The translations under genes and the position numbers were made by a program. A stretch of DNA of 64,000 nucleotides from Virgisporangium aurantiacum (GTDB lineage: Bacteria; Actinomycetota; Actinomycetes; Mycobacteriales; Micromonosporaceae), in NCBI RefSeq assembly GCF_016863635.1, contig NZ_BOPG01000033.1, positions 124,001 through 188,000 of the forward strand. Direction: 5' to 3'. This document shows positions 23,701 through 30,336 of the stretch, in pieces (the first letter of the stretch is position 1; every line of letters begins with the position of its first letter). The notes under the pieces are model-generated. The model was not told where the DNA came from. It was given only the letters and a program-made list of their open reading frames with translations, and searched no databases.

Positions 23701-26700
23701 CGTCGTAACCCCACGTGTACATCGGGCCGGTGGTGCCGAGCGCCCGCTGGGTGCGGCGCCCGACGATGTCGTAGGTGTCGACGATGGTGCGGGCCGCGCG
23801 GGCCGACGAGCCCGGGTTCTCGTTCGCGCCGAGCGTGATCTGCGTGAGCACGTTGCTCTCGACGTCGTAGGAGATCTCGGTGCGGCGGCCGAGCGGGTCG
23901 GTCTGCCGGACCATCCGGCCGGCCTGGTCGTAGTCGTACCTGCGGACGTGACCGTTGGGGTCGCGCACCGACTTGAGCATGCCGTCGGGGTGGTAGTCGA
24001 CGACCGTCGAGTACTGCGCGGGGTCGTGCGGGTCGACCGGCGCGTCGGGCGCGTGGATGGTCTTCGGCCGGTCGTCCTCGTCGTAGGTGTAGGTGATGCT
24101 GCGGCCCTTGGCGTCCGACACCGCGGTCACCCGGTTGTTGGCGTCGAACGTCGAGACGGTGCTGTGGCCGAGCGGGTCGACGACCTCCTGGAGGTTCCCG
24201 GCGCGGTCGTAGCGGTAGCGGGTGGTGTAGCGGTCCTTGATGCCGCCCGGCACGTTGCCGCGCGGGTCGGTGGTGGCGACGATCTTGCCGTCACCGTCGA
24301 AGTCCCACGTGATGACGCCGCCCTCGGGCATCGTGCGCGAGATCTTGTTGCCGGCCGCGTCGTAGGCGAAGCCGGTCTGCTTGCCGCCGGAGTCGGTGAT
24401 GGAGTTCTGCCGCCCGTTGCGGTCGTAGCCCAACTGTGTCGTGCGGCCGAGCGTGTCGGTCGTCTTCGTGACGTTGCCGCCGTTGTCGCGCTCGAACGAG
24501 GACGTGCGGTTGAACTCGTCGACCGTCGCCTTCGTGCGGTCCAGTTCGTCGGCCTTGAAGTCCTTGTCGACGAAGCCGGGGGAGCCGGGGTAGGGCCGGC
24601 GCATGCGGATGAGGTTGTCGTTGCCGTCGTAGAAGTAGGTGGTGGTGAAGTCGGCCGGGTTCGCGCCCGGCACGTTGCCGCGCGGCGAGGTGGTCTTCTC
24701 CAGCAGGCCCTTGGCGTTGTAGCCGAACGTGGTGACGATGTCGGGCCCCGCCCCGAGTTCGAGGCGCGTCGACGCCTTCCGCCCGGCCGCCGTGTACGTC
24801 ACGACGCTTTCCCGCCGCGGGTCGGTGGTCGACTTCAGCAGGCCGTCGTCGTAGTAGCTGAACCGCGTCTCGATGCCGGTCGGCGTGACCCGTTTGATCA
24901 TCCGGCCGGCCTCGTCGAACACGGTGGTCGCCGGGTTGCGCTTGCCCGGCTGCTGCACGGCCGTCACCTGGTCGGCCGCGTCGACGACGTAGCGCGTCGT
25001 GTAGGCGGCCGGGTCCGCACCCGGCACCGTGCCGCGCGGATCGGTCACCGACACCTGCCGTCCGGTGGCGTCGTAGGCGACCTCGGTGCGCCGTGCCTCC
25101 GGCGAGATGACGGACTTCAGCAGACCGTTGTTGCGGTCGCCGACCGGAAGGTACTCGTAGCGGGTCACCTTGTTGCGCTGGTCGATGCGGATCGTGGGCA
25201 GGCCCCGGTCGTCGTACTCGAACCGGATGCGGTTGCCCTCGGCGTCGACGCTCTCCACGAGCTCGTTGAACTCGTTGAACGTGTTCTTCCAGACGTTGTC
25301 GCGCGCGTCCTTGACCTCGATGGGGTTGTTGCGCGCGTCGTACTTCGTCACCTCGTTGAACGTGAACGGCAGCGGAGCCTTCTGTTCGGTGATGTTCCCG
25401 TTGTCGTCGAACGTCGACTCGTGCTGGTTGTGCTTGCCGTTGACCACGAGGTTGCGGTTGAGCCGCCCGTCGTAGCGGTGGTTGACGGCGTCGCGGCCGC
25501 CGCGTTGGGTGTGCACGAGGACGTTGCCGCGGTAGCCGTCGACGGTCACCACGCCGTCGGGGTCGGTGGTGAAGGACTCCTCTTCGGCGGCGTGCCACTC
25601 GAACGTCGTCAGGTTGCCCAGCGCGTCGAACTGCTTGACGACCCGGCCGTCGGCGCCGTACTCGTTGCGCACGTCGACGACGTTGCGCGCCGGCTTGCCG
25701 GTCTTGATCGGGGAGATGACCTCGGTGAGCAGCCCGACGTCGTTGTACCTGTAGCGCCAGGTGTTGCCGCGCACATCGCGCACCGAGGCCAGCCGGCCCT
25801 GCTCGTAGCCGTACTCGACGTAGCGGTTGTCGGGCAGGCGCACCTTGCGGATGAGCGCGTCGGTGACGGTCACCGTCGCGACCCGGCCGGACGCGTCGGT
25901 GACGGTCAGCCCGGTTGCGGTGTAGGCCAGCCGGACGCCGGCACCGCGCGGGTTCAGGATCGAGGTGAGGCGGCCCTCGGCGTCGAAGGCGTACACGGTC
26001 TGTGTGACGGTCACCAGTTCCCAGCCGGCACCGGCGCGGCGCAGGTTCGACCGCACCCCGGCCGGCCGGTCGTAGCCGCCGGCGGCGTTGAGGCGGTAGA
26101 ACGCCTCGGCGCCGTCCTGGGCGCGCACCGTGACACCCTCGTCTCCGGTGGTGACACGCATGCCGTACGACCACGACCAGCCCGTGCCGAACGGGCCGGG
26201 CGTGGCCACCGCCGACGAGTAGGTGCGCACGGAGGTGAACTCGACGCCGAAGGACGCCATCGACAGGTCGCGCTCCAGCCGGACGTACGCGCCGTTGGCG
26301 GTGTTGACGCCCATGCCCCGCACCGCCTGGCCGGCCTCGGTCAGCCCGAGCGCGTTGCCGCAGTTGCAGCCCGCCGCCTGCGCGTTGGTGACCGCCGGCG
26401 GCACGATCGTCGTGCGTGGCTTCGCGTTCGGCGAGCGGGCCGACTCCACCTCCGTGCCGTCGGCGAACGTGGCGGTGATGGTGATGAAGTACTCGCGCGC
26501 CGGGTCGAGCACCCAGCCCTGCGCCGCACCGAACGTCTTGCAGTACTTGCGGATCGTCTCGCATGCCGGGTCGAGGTCGGCCGGTGCCAACGTCGTCGAG
26601 GCCTGCTCCGTGCCGGCGGCGGCGTCGAACAACCGCACCGTCCACGAGGTGAACGACCGGTCGTCGTCGCGCAGGTCGAAGTAGGCGACGAACGACGTGT

Positions 26701-27067
26701 CACCGAGGGTGTAGCCGGGCCGCAGCTCGACGTTCTCGAACACCACCTCGGCGGTGGTGGCCACCCGGCCGGATGATGCGGCGGCCGGAATCGCCGACCA
26801 CTCCGCCGCCGACAACGCCCGTGGCGCGGCCGCGGCGGCCACCGGCGGTGGAACCACCGGTGTTCGCTGCCGGGGCGCGGCATTCGGCCTCGTGCCGGCC
26901 GGCAGGTCACGCAGCACCGGCGGCGCCCCCGCCACGCCGGCCGGTGTGCCCGGCGGGCTGGATGATTGGGGCATCTCCACGGCCGGCAGCAGCGAAACCG
27001 CCAGGGCCAGAGTCAATACGACGGGCAACCACGCGAAACGACGCGAGCCACGATCGACGGAAACCAT
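20438..27067 (-). CDS. Secreted RHS/YD-repeat polymorphic toxin with HINT pretoxin domain
   Basis: A 2209-residue exported protein. A Sec-type signal at ~8-35 (FAWLPVVLTLALAVSLLPAV) is followed by a proline-rich spacer and a beta-rich N-terminal region with a DUF6531-like block (~355-430). A very long run of YD/RHS repeats follows, then a Thr/Glu/Pro/Ala linker, a fibronectin type III domain, more RHS repeats and the RHS core motif (YYLRARNYNPATGRFTSTDP). A membrane-like Gly/Ile segment, an Ala/Lys coiled coil and a HINT domain (~1956-2098, with TATAHHPFW and C-terminal VLVHN) lead to a 111-residue tail. RHS shells encapsulate a C-terminal toxin that HINT autoproteolysis releases; this is family knowledge. 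ATG 27067 follows a GGGGGAG site. A possible immunity gene follows. Confidence 0.9.
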   Translation of the reverse strand: MVSVDRGSRRFAWLPVVLTLALAVSLLPAVEMPQSSSPPGTPAGVAGAPPVLRDLPAGTRPNAAPRQRTPVVPPPVAAAAAPRALSAAEWSAIPAAASSGRVATTAEVVFENVELRPGYTLGDTSFVAYFDLRDDDRSFTSWTVRLFDAAAGTEQASTTLAPADLDPACETIRKYCKTFGAAQGWVLDPAREYFITITATFADGTEVESARSPNAKPRTTIVPPAVTNAQAAGCNCGNALGLTEAGQAVRGMGVNTANGAYVRLERDLSMASFGVEFTSVRTYSSAVATPGPFGTGWSWSYGMRVTTGDEGVTVRAQDGAEAFYRLNAAGGYDRPAGVRSNLRRAGAGWELVTVTQTVYAFDAEGRLTSILNPRGAGVRLAYTATGLTVTDASGRVATVTVTDALIRKVRLPDNRYVEYGYEQGRLASVRDVRGNTWRYRYNDVGLLTEVISPIKTGKPARNVVDVRNEYGADGRVVKQFDALGNLTTFEWHAAEEESFTTDPDGVVTVDGYRGNVLVHTQRGGRDAVNHRYDGRLNRNLVVNGKHNQHESTFDDNGNITEQKAPLPFTFNEVTKYDARNNPIEVKDARDNVWKNTFNEFNELVESVDAEGNRIRFEYDDRGLPTIRIDQRNKVTRYEYLPVGDRNNGLLKSVISPEARRTEVAYDATGRQVSVTDPRGTVPGADPAAYTTRYVVDAADQVTAVQQPGKRNPATTVFDEAGRMIKRVTPTGIETRFSYYDDGLLKSTTDPRRESVVTYTAAGRKASTRLELGAGPDIVTTFGYNAKGLLEKTTSPRGNVPGANPADFTTTYFYDGNDNLIRMRRPYPGSPGFVDKDFKADELDRTKATVDEFNRTSSFERDNGGNVTKTTDTLGRTTQLGYDRNGRQNSITDSGGKQTGFAYDAAGNKISRTMPEGGVITWDFDGDGKIVATTDPRGNVPGGIKDRYTTRYRYDRAGNLQEVVDPLGHSTVSTFDANNRVTAVSDAKGRSITYTYDEDDRPKTIHAPDAPVDPHDPAQYSTVVDYHPDGMLKSVRDPNGHVRRYDYDQAGRMVRQTDPLGRRTEISYDVESNVLTQITLGANENPGSSARAARTIVDTYDIVGRRTQRALGTTGPMYTWGYDAKDRTTFYGDPAGSRRVDYNDEDEITAVTRTETVGGRTEAFSYGYDERGNLKRRTNPDGTVIGATYDDDGRVTTVSASGGSAGLSTSTWNFGYDIAGRRTTTTLPAATGLVETRSYDDAGRLVGIGTRRTATQAATTEPATEPATEPTTTEPAATEPAATEPAGPAPSASGSGSPTPAPSTSDSASPAPAAPDAATTDRSPGAPTTVTAKAGAAQAAVTWKPPADAGSSPLTGFTVTASPGGRSVTVAPGTTTAVVDRLEPGTAYTFTVTASNKHGAGPASVPSLPVVPVPVPQDPVSGFQLTLDELGNPTRIVTTRNGVSESVAYAYDAVDRVTSACYGALTCTGAAAGRIDYKYDLVGNRTRQTLSGSAGSGVTDYDYDDADQLKRQATQVAGRTAAVDYEYDLDGNQTRAGGDTFAYNLDGTLAKATVSGRPTAFGYDASGLRLTGTTGTGDQAVTQRWSWDTNGTLPQIAVDTVTTASGQTAETRGFVYGPDDEPLALLDAPTGAHSYTHDWLGGISAMLSPAGVPEQAYDYDPFGNPRMGETLAGTQSNAGTQGDAGTQSVVGPTNPLRYAGAYQDNSTGNGNYYLRARNYNPATGRFTSTDPVARGGAAVSSYVYADNNPLAYADPTGLEPQAGDGGGQPVPPATGEQNTGPSPEDIARANQLQNKSLLDVVLEAGGQILMEILGINDIIDCLKGDIGACVMTVIGALPWGKIFKAKKIGEALWRAGKAIFKFFEEVKWAKAILKGAKEAAERAKAAAAAAAKAAADKAAAVKAAAERAAKKAAEEAAARAKAVAAKAKAKTKKGAGKSDDPPGAPDSCPARQPDTRNSFVAGTPVLLADGSTRPIERVEPGDTVVATDPLTGGAVARQVTHGIRTDSDKDFVDVTVGAGKEKNTVTATAHHPFWSVTQGRWVDAGDLRPGELLRTSAGTYVQVTAVHRYTAQRVTYDLTVASTHTYHVLAGTTPVLVHNTCPPVIALGLTQTDENPLELAEFAHDRGATPWTDWPDPGNPWPTINEALSPDSTVQIHFNLNGIRDPRAWAQSGSELTAMELAAIRDAPASVQARVTWWLNGRVDKSPFVD
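20774..21202 (-). other. HINT (Hedgehog/intein) domain of the RHS protein
   Basis: The domain begins NSFVAGTPVLLADGSTRPIE, has ATAHHPFWSV in the middle and ends HTYHVLAGTTPVLVHN. These are the standard blocks of pretoxin HINT domains. The usual N-terminal Cys (CFxAGT) is replaced by Ser (NSFVAGT), which could still support an N-O shift. Confidence 0.85.
22810..23320 (-). other. Low-complexity TEPA linker and FN3 domain inserted in the RHS repeats
   Basis: From ~23320 to ~23110 the gene encodes TTEPATEPATEPTTTEPAATEP-like repeats and a Ser/Pro/Ala stretch. From ~23110 to ~22820 there is an FN3 domain (PGAPTTVTAKAG...TYAYTF-type pattern, with GTAYTFTVTASNKHGAGPAS). The repeat DNA uses A-ending codons (ACA, GAA, CCA) that are rare elsewhere in the gene. 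Confidence 0.75.
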
Positions 27068-27216
27068 AGCGATCACTCCCCCGTTTGGTCGCTCAGCCCC
27101 GCCGACACTACCGAGACACATCGATCCTGATGAGTGCAATGGCTCTTTTTTGCACATGCTGATATGTGTCGGCCGGGCGACGGAACCGACAACCGGAGGC
27201 GGGAAATCTCGGTGAG

Positions 27217-28131
27217 CTATGCCGGTTCGGCGACGGCCGCCTCGATCGCTTCCGCGACGCGGGCAGCGGCCGGCGGAAGCGGCGTCCGCAGCCACGCGAG
27301 GATGATGCGCCGGCGCTCGTCGGGGCCGCCGCGCACGGGGAGGACGCGCACGCCGGGCGGCGCGAGCGGTGCCAGCGACGCGGGCACCGTGGTGATTCCC
27401 GCACCGGCCGCCACCAGGTGGAGCTTGGCCAGCCAGTCGCGGGCGGTGTGGGCGATCCGGGGCCGCTCGTCGAGGCCGGGCCACACGCCCATCGGGTTCT
27501 CGCCGGCCGATTTCGGCCCGGCGATCCACGCCCGGCCACGCAGCTCGGTGACGTGCACCGCGTCGCCGGCCGCCAGCGGGTCACCGGCCGGAACGGCGAC
27601 GCACAGACCGCGTTCGGCCAGCGTCCGCCGTTTCAACGGTGGTGACTCGGAGTCGGGCGGGCGGAACGGCGGTGCCGACGCGAGGATCGCGAGATCGATC
27701 GTGCCGGCGCGCAGCGCCCGGACCAGCGCGGTGCTGCTGCCCTCGCGGGTGGTGACGGCGATGGCCGGGTGACCGCGGCGCAGCGCGGCCAGCGCCCGCG
27801 GAACGAGAATGGCGCCGGCGCTCGGGTACCAGCCCAGCCGCACCGGGCCGGCGCTCGCCGGCCGGTCGGCCAGTTCGCGGGCGGCGGCGTCGAGGAGGTC
27901 GAGGGCGGCCGCCGCCGAGCGCAGCACCACGCGGCCGGCGGCGGTGAGCCGCACCCCGTCGTGGTGGCGCTCCAGCAGGGCGGTGCCCGCCGCCCGTTCC
28001 AAACCGGCGAGCTGACGCGACACCGCCGACTGCGTGTACCCGAGCGCCACCGCCGCCGCGGTGACCGTCCCCTTCTCGGCCACCTCGCGGAACGCGCGCA
28101 GGCCGACGATCGACACACCGGACAGGTCCAT
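27217..28131 (-). CDS. LysR-family transcriptional regulator
   Basis: A 304-residue LTTR. The N-terminal HTH is LRAFREVAEKGTVTAAAVALGYTQSAVSRQLAGLERAAG (residues ~12-50), followed by the periplasmic-binding-like effector domain (VRLGWYPSAGAILVPRALAAL). ATG 28131 is used. It is divergent from the SDR gene at 28202 across 70 bp holding an LTTR-like inverted repeat, the classic layout for a LysR regulator controlling its neighbour and itself. The effector is unknown. Confidence 0.92.
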   Translation of the reverse strand: MDLSGVSIVGLRAFREVAEKGTVTAAAVALGYTQSAVSRQLAGLERAAGTALLERHHDGVRLTAAGRVVLRSAAAALDLLDAAARELADRPASAGPVRLGWYPSAGAILVPRALAALRRGHPAIAVTTREGSSTALVRALRAGTIDLAILASAPPFRPPDSESPPLKRRTLAERGLCVAVPAGDPLAAGDAVHVTELRGRAWIAGPKSAGENPMGVWPGLDERPRIAHTARDWLAKLHLVAAGAGITTVPASLAPLAPPGVRVLPVRGGPDERRRIILAWLRTPLPPAAARVAEAIEAAVAEPA

Positions 28132-28138
28132 GACGAAT

Positions 28139-28157
28139 ACGCATACCAGATGTGCGT
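28139..28157. promoter_or_regulatory. LysR-type inverted repeat
   Basis: ACGCA, nine bases, TGCGT between the divergent LysR and SDR genes. Five-base arms and short spacing fit an LTTR box. Confidence 0.5.
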
Positions 28158-28164
28158 GACAGTC

Positions 28165-28193
28165 GTTGGCGGCATGGGCTCCGGGTCCTAGCG
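28165..28193 (+). promoter_or_regulatory. Promoter of SDR gene, leaderless
   Basis: TTGGCG at ~28165-28170, 17 bp, TAGCGT at ~28188-28193, then 7-8 nt to ATG 28202. The spacing implies transcription starts at or next to the start codon. Confidence 0.45.
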
Positions 28194-28201
28194 TCGACCG
28201 C

Positions 28202-29077
28202 ATGACGGATGGACGCACGGCCCTGGTCACCGGGGCGAACCAGGGAATCGGCCGCGCGGTGGTCGAGGGGCTCGCGGCCCGGCTGACACCCGCCGACCTC
28301 GTCCTGCTCACGGGCCGCGACCCGGGCCGGGTGGCGCGGGCGGCGGACGAGGTCGCGCGGGCCACCCCCGGCGGGGCCCGCGTGGTCGGGCGGGTGCTCG
28401 ACGTCGGCGACGCCGCCGCGATCGGTGCGCTCGCCGCGGAACTGGGCACGGTGGACGTCGTCGTCTCGAACGCGGCCGCCCGCCTCGACCCGGCGGTGTC
28501 GCAGGCCGCGCAGGCCGACGCGTTCGTGGCCGTCGCCAACGGCGGGACGCATGCGGTGCTCCGCACGCTGGCACCCGTGCTGCGGCCGGGCGGGCGGCTC
28601 GTCGTCGTGGCGAGTTCGCTCGGAACGCTCGGCCACCTCGATCCCCGGCTCCGGCACCGCTTCGACGGGGTGACGCTCGACGAGGTGGAGAAGGCGGTCG
28701 CCGACTGGCTCGACGCCGTGCACGACGGAACGGCGGCGCGCGCGGGCTGGTCACCGTGGATCAACGTCCCGTCGAAGGTCGCACAGGTGGCCGCCGTGCG
28801 TGCGGTGGCCGCCGCTCGCCGCGTCCCCGATCTGGCCGACGACATCCTGATCGCCGCGGTCTGCCCCGGCCTGGTCGACACGGCCGCGTCGCGGCCGTGG
28901 TTCGACGATTTCTCCGCCGCGCGCACCCCGGCCGAAGCGGCAGAACCGATCGTGGACCTCGTGCTGGCCGGCACGGTCGACCCGACCCTGTACGGCGAAC
29001 TGGTCCGCTACGGCGCGGTGGTGCCGTGGAAGGCCGGCCGGCCCGCCCACGCTCAGGACGCGACGGTCGTCCCCTAG
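28202..29077 (+). CDS. Short-chain dehydrogenase/reductase with altered active site
   Basis: A 291-residue carbonyl-reductase-like SDR. The cofactor motif is TGANQGIGRA near residue 11, NAA appears in VVSNAAARLD, and the serine strand is VVVASSLGTLG. Where YxxxK is expected the sequence is INVPSKVAQ, which keeps the lysine but has Asn at the tyrosine position; the layout otherwise matches eukaryotic-type carbonyl reductases (YGVSK). It may therefore be inactive, use another base, or be misaligned by me. ATG 28202 appears leaderless. It is divergently paired with LysR, and its end overlaps the converging GyrI-like gene by 4 bp. Confidence 0.85.
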   Translation: MTDGRTALVTGANQGIGRAVVEGLAARLTPADLVLLTGRDPGRVARAADEVARATPGGARVVGRVLDVGDAAAIGALAAELGTVDVVVSNAAARLDPAVSQAAQADAFVAVANGGTHAVLRTLAPVLRPGGRLVVVASSLGTLGHLDPRLRHRFDGVTLDEVEKAVADWLDAVHDGTAARAGWSPWINVPSKVAQVAAVRAVAAARRVPDLADDILIAAVCPGLVDTAASRPWFDDFSAARTPAEAAEPIVDLVLAGTVDPTLYGELVRYGAVVPWKAGRPAHAQDATVVP

Positions 29078-29664
29078 GAATCCGAGCTGACCGGCTGCCT
29101 GAGGATCGTGCGCCGCTTGTCGGGTGCGACCTTGCGGAAGTCGCTGAGGTAGATCTCGTGGTGGGTGCCGGTCATGCGCAACCCGTTGCCGGGGATGACC
29201 TCGTGATGCAGCCGCGCGAGCACGGCGGCCTCGTCGTCGAAGGAGCCGACGTGCAGCGTCTGCACGCATCGGCCCTCGGAGAGGGTCTGCAGGCGGACGC
29301 CTTCGGCCCCGGTCTTCTCGAACGTTGCCTCGTCGATCCAGTCCGGGACCATCAGCATCAGCGTCCAGTCCCACTGCGACTTGTCGCGCGCGGTGGTGAA
29401 GGAATCCATGTCCTCGGCCCACCACAGGCCTTCCAGGGGCGGGACGACGTAGTCGCGGCCGAGGTCGCGCTTGCTGGCGAACTTCAGCTTGTACGCCACC
29501 GGGTAGAGCGCCTCGACCGCCGCGGTGAAGGCGGGCGAGGAGTTGGGGTCGCCGTGCCCGTCGACCATGAGGTACTGCATGTCGGGCACGTCGATCCACC
29601 GGAACCGGCCCCGCTGCGCGCGGTAGGCGTCGAGGGTCTTCTTGAAGTCAATCTTGTCTGTCAC
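29074..29664 (-). CDS. GyrI-like small-molecule-binding protein
   Basis: A 196-residue protein of the GyrI-like/SOUL superfamily, resembling the free-standing effector-binding domains of AraC/MerR regulators. Typical phrases are DFKKTLDAYRAQRGRFRWIDVPDMQYLMVDGHGDPN, GLWWAEDMDSF and GTHHEIYLSDFRKVAPDKRRTILRQPV. These proteins bind cationic or hydrophobic compounds, and some hydrolyse them. GTG 29664 (VTDKIDF) is chosen from the family N-terminus. It lies inside the 3' end of the PadR gene (17-bp overlap), so it is translated from the same mRNA and should share PadR control. Confidence 0.85.
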   Translation of the reverse strand: MTDKIDFKKTLDAYRAQRGRFRWIDVPDMQYLMVDGHGDPNSSPAFTAAVEALYPVAYKLKFASKRDLGRDYVVPPLEGLWWAEDMDSFTTARDKSQWDWTLMLMVPDWIDEATFEKTGAEGVRLQTLSEGRCVQTLHVGSFDDEAAVLARLHHEVIPGNGLRMTGTHHEIYLSDFRKVAPDKRRTILRQPVSSDS

Positions 29665-30190
29665 CGGGAACCTGGACTCGGGTGGCGAGCCACTGCCTTT
29701 CTGCCTCCATGAGGCTGAGCGAGTACGAGAACACCTCACGCGCCGCGAGCGGGAGGGAAGCGTGTGCCTGCTGTGCTCTCTGTGCGGCCCGGACGGCGGC
29801 GATCCGGTCGTCGAGCTGCGCCAGCCGGGTGCGCAGCGCCCGCGCGTACTGCCGCGCGGAGAGCAGGGGCAGGTTGGCGAGGCCGACGAGCATCGGGTGG
29901 GGAACCGGGCGGGCCTCCGTGAGCAGGGCCAGCGCGGTGGCCGCCGCGACCCGACGGCCCTCGGCGGTGGCGTGGAACACCCGGCGGGACTTCGCGGCGG
30001 CCGGCGCCTCCGGAACGTGGAGCAGGCCGCGCTGCTCCAGCTTGGTGAGCAGGTAGTAGATCGAGGAGAAGCCGATGTCGGTCCACTGCCGGATGCCGCG
30101 CTGCTGGATCACCTGCTCCAGGTCGTAACCGTGCTGCGGGTGCTCGATGACCAGCCCCAGGACGGTCAGCTCGGCGGGGGTCAACTCCAC
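29648..30190 (-). CDS. PadR-family transcriptional regulator
   Basis: A 180-residue regulator. The N-terminal winged helix (LTPAELTVLGLVIEHPQHGYDLEQVIQQRGIRQWTDIGFSSIYYLLTKLEQRGLL) matches PadR with its IYxxLxxLE recognition region, and the C-terminal ~90 residues are a helical dimerisation domain. GTG 30190 lies 6 nt after TAGAAT (30201-30206 region, minus strand), so it is probably leaderless. A perfect 20-bp palindrome covers that promoter, indicating autorepression. The operon continues into the GyrI-like gene, a common PadR partner for drug response. Confidence 0.92.
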   Translation of the reverse strand: MELTPAELTVLGLVIEHPQHGYDLEQVIQQRGIRQWTDIGFSSIYYLLTKLEQRGLLHVPEAPAAAKSRRVFHATAEGRRVAAATALALLTEARPVPHPMLVGLANLPLLSARQYARALRTRLAQLDDRIAAVRAAQRAQQAHASLPLAAREVFSYSLSLMEAERQWLATRVQVPGDRQD

Positions 30191-30194
30191 CGGA

Positions 30195-30214
30195 CTATTC
30201 TAGCGCTAGAATAG
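30195..30214. promoter_or_regulatory. PadR operator palindrome
   Basis: CTATTCTAGCGCTAGAATAG is a perfect 20-bp inverted repeat that ends 4 bp before the padR GTG. It contains the -10-like TAGAAT on the minus strand and the CTAGCGCTAG core reported for PadR sites. Confidence 0.85.
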
Positions 30215-30336
30215 CGACGAGGTGAAGATGGGAGTGCTGATCGTCGCGAAGGTCGGGTTCACGCCGGAATCCGCCCCCGTCCGCAGGCGTCTGCGGAACG
30301 AACCGATGGTGTGTTCATCCTCGATGCAGATTTCGG

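Noticed and set aside
17215..26776. Very long open frames antisense to the chemotaxis and RHS genes
   Set aside because: They are Arg/Gly/Val/His-rich translations expected opposite GC-rich coding strands, with no domains; the sense genes are unambiguous.
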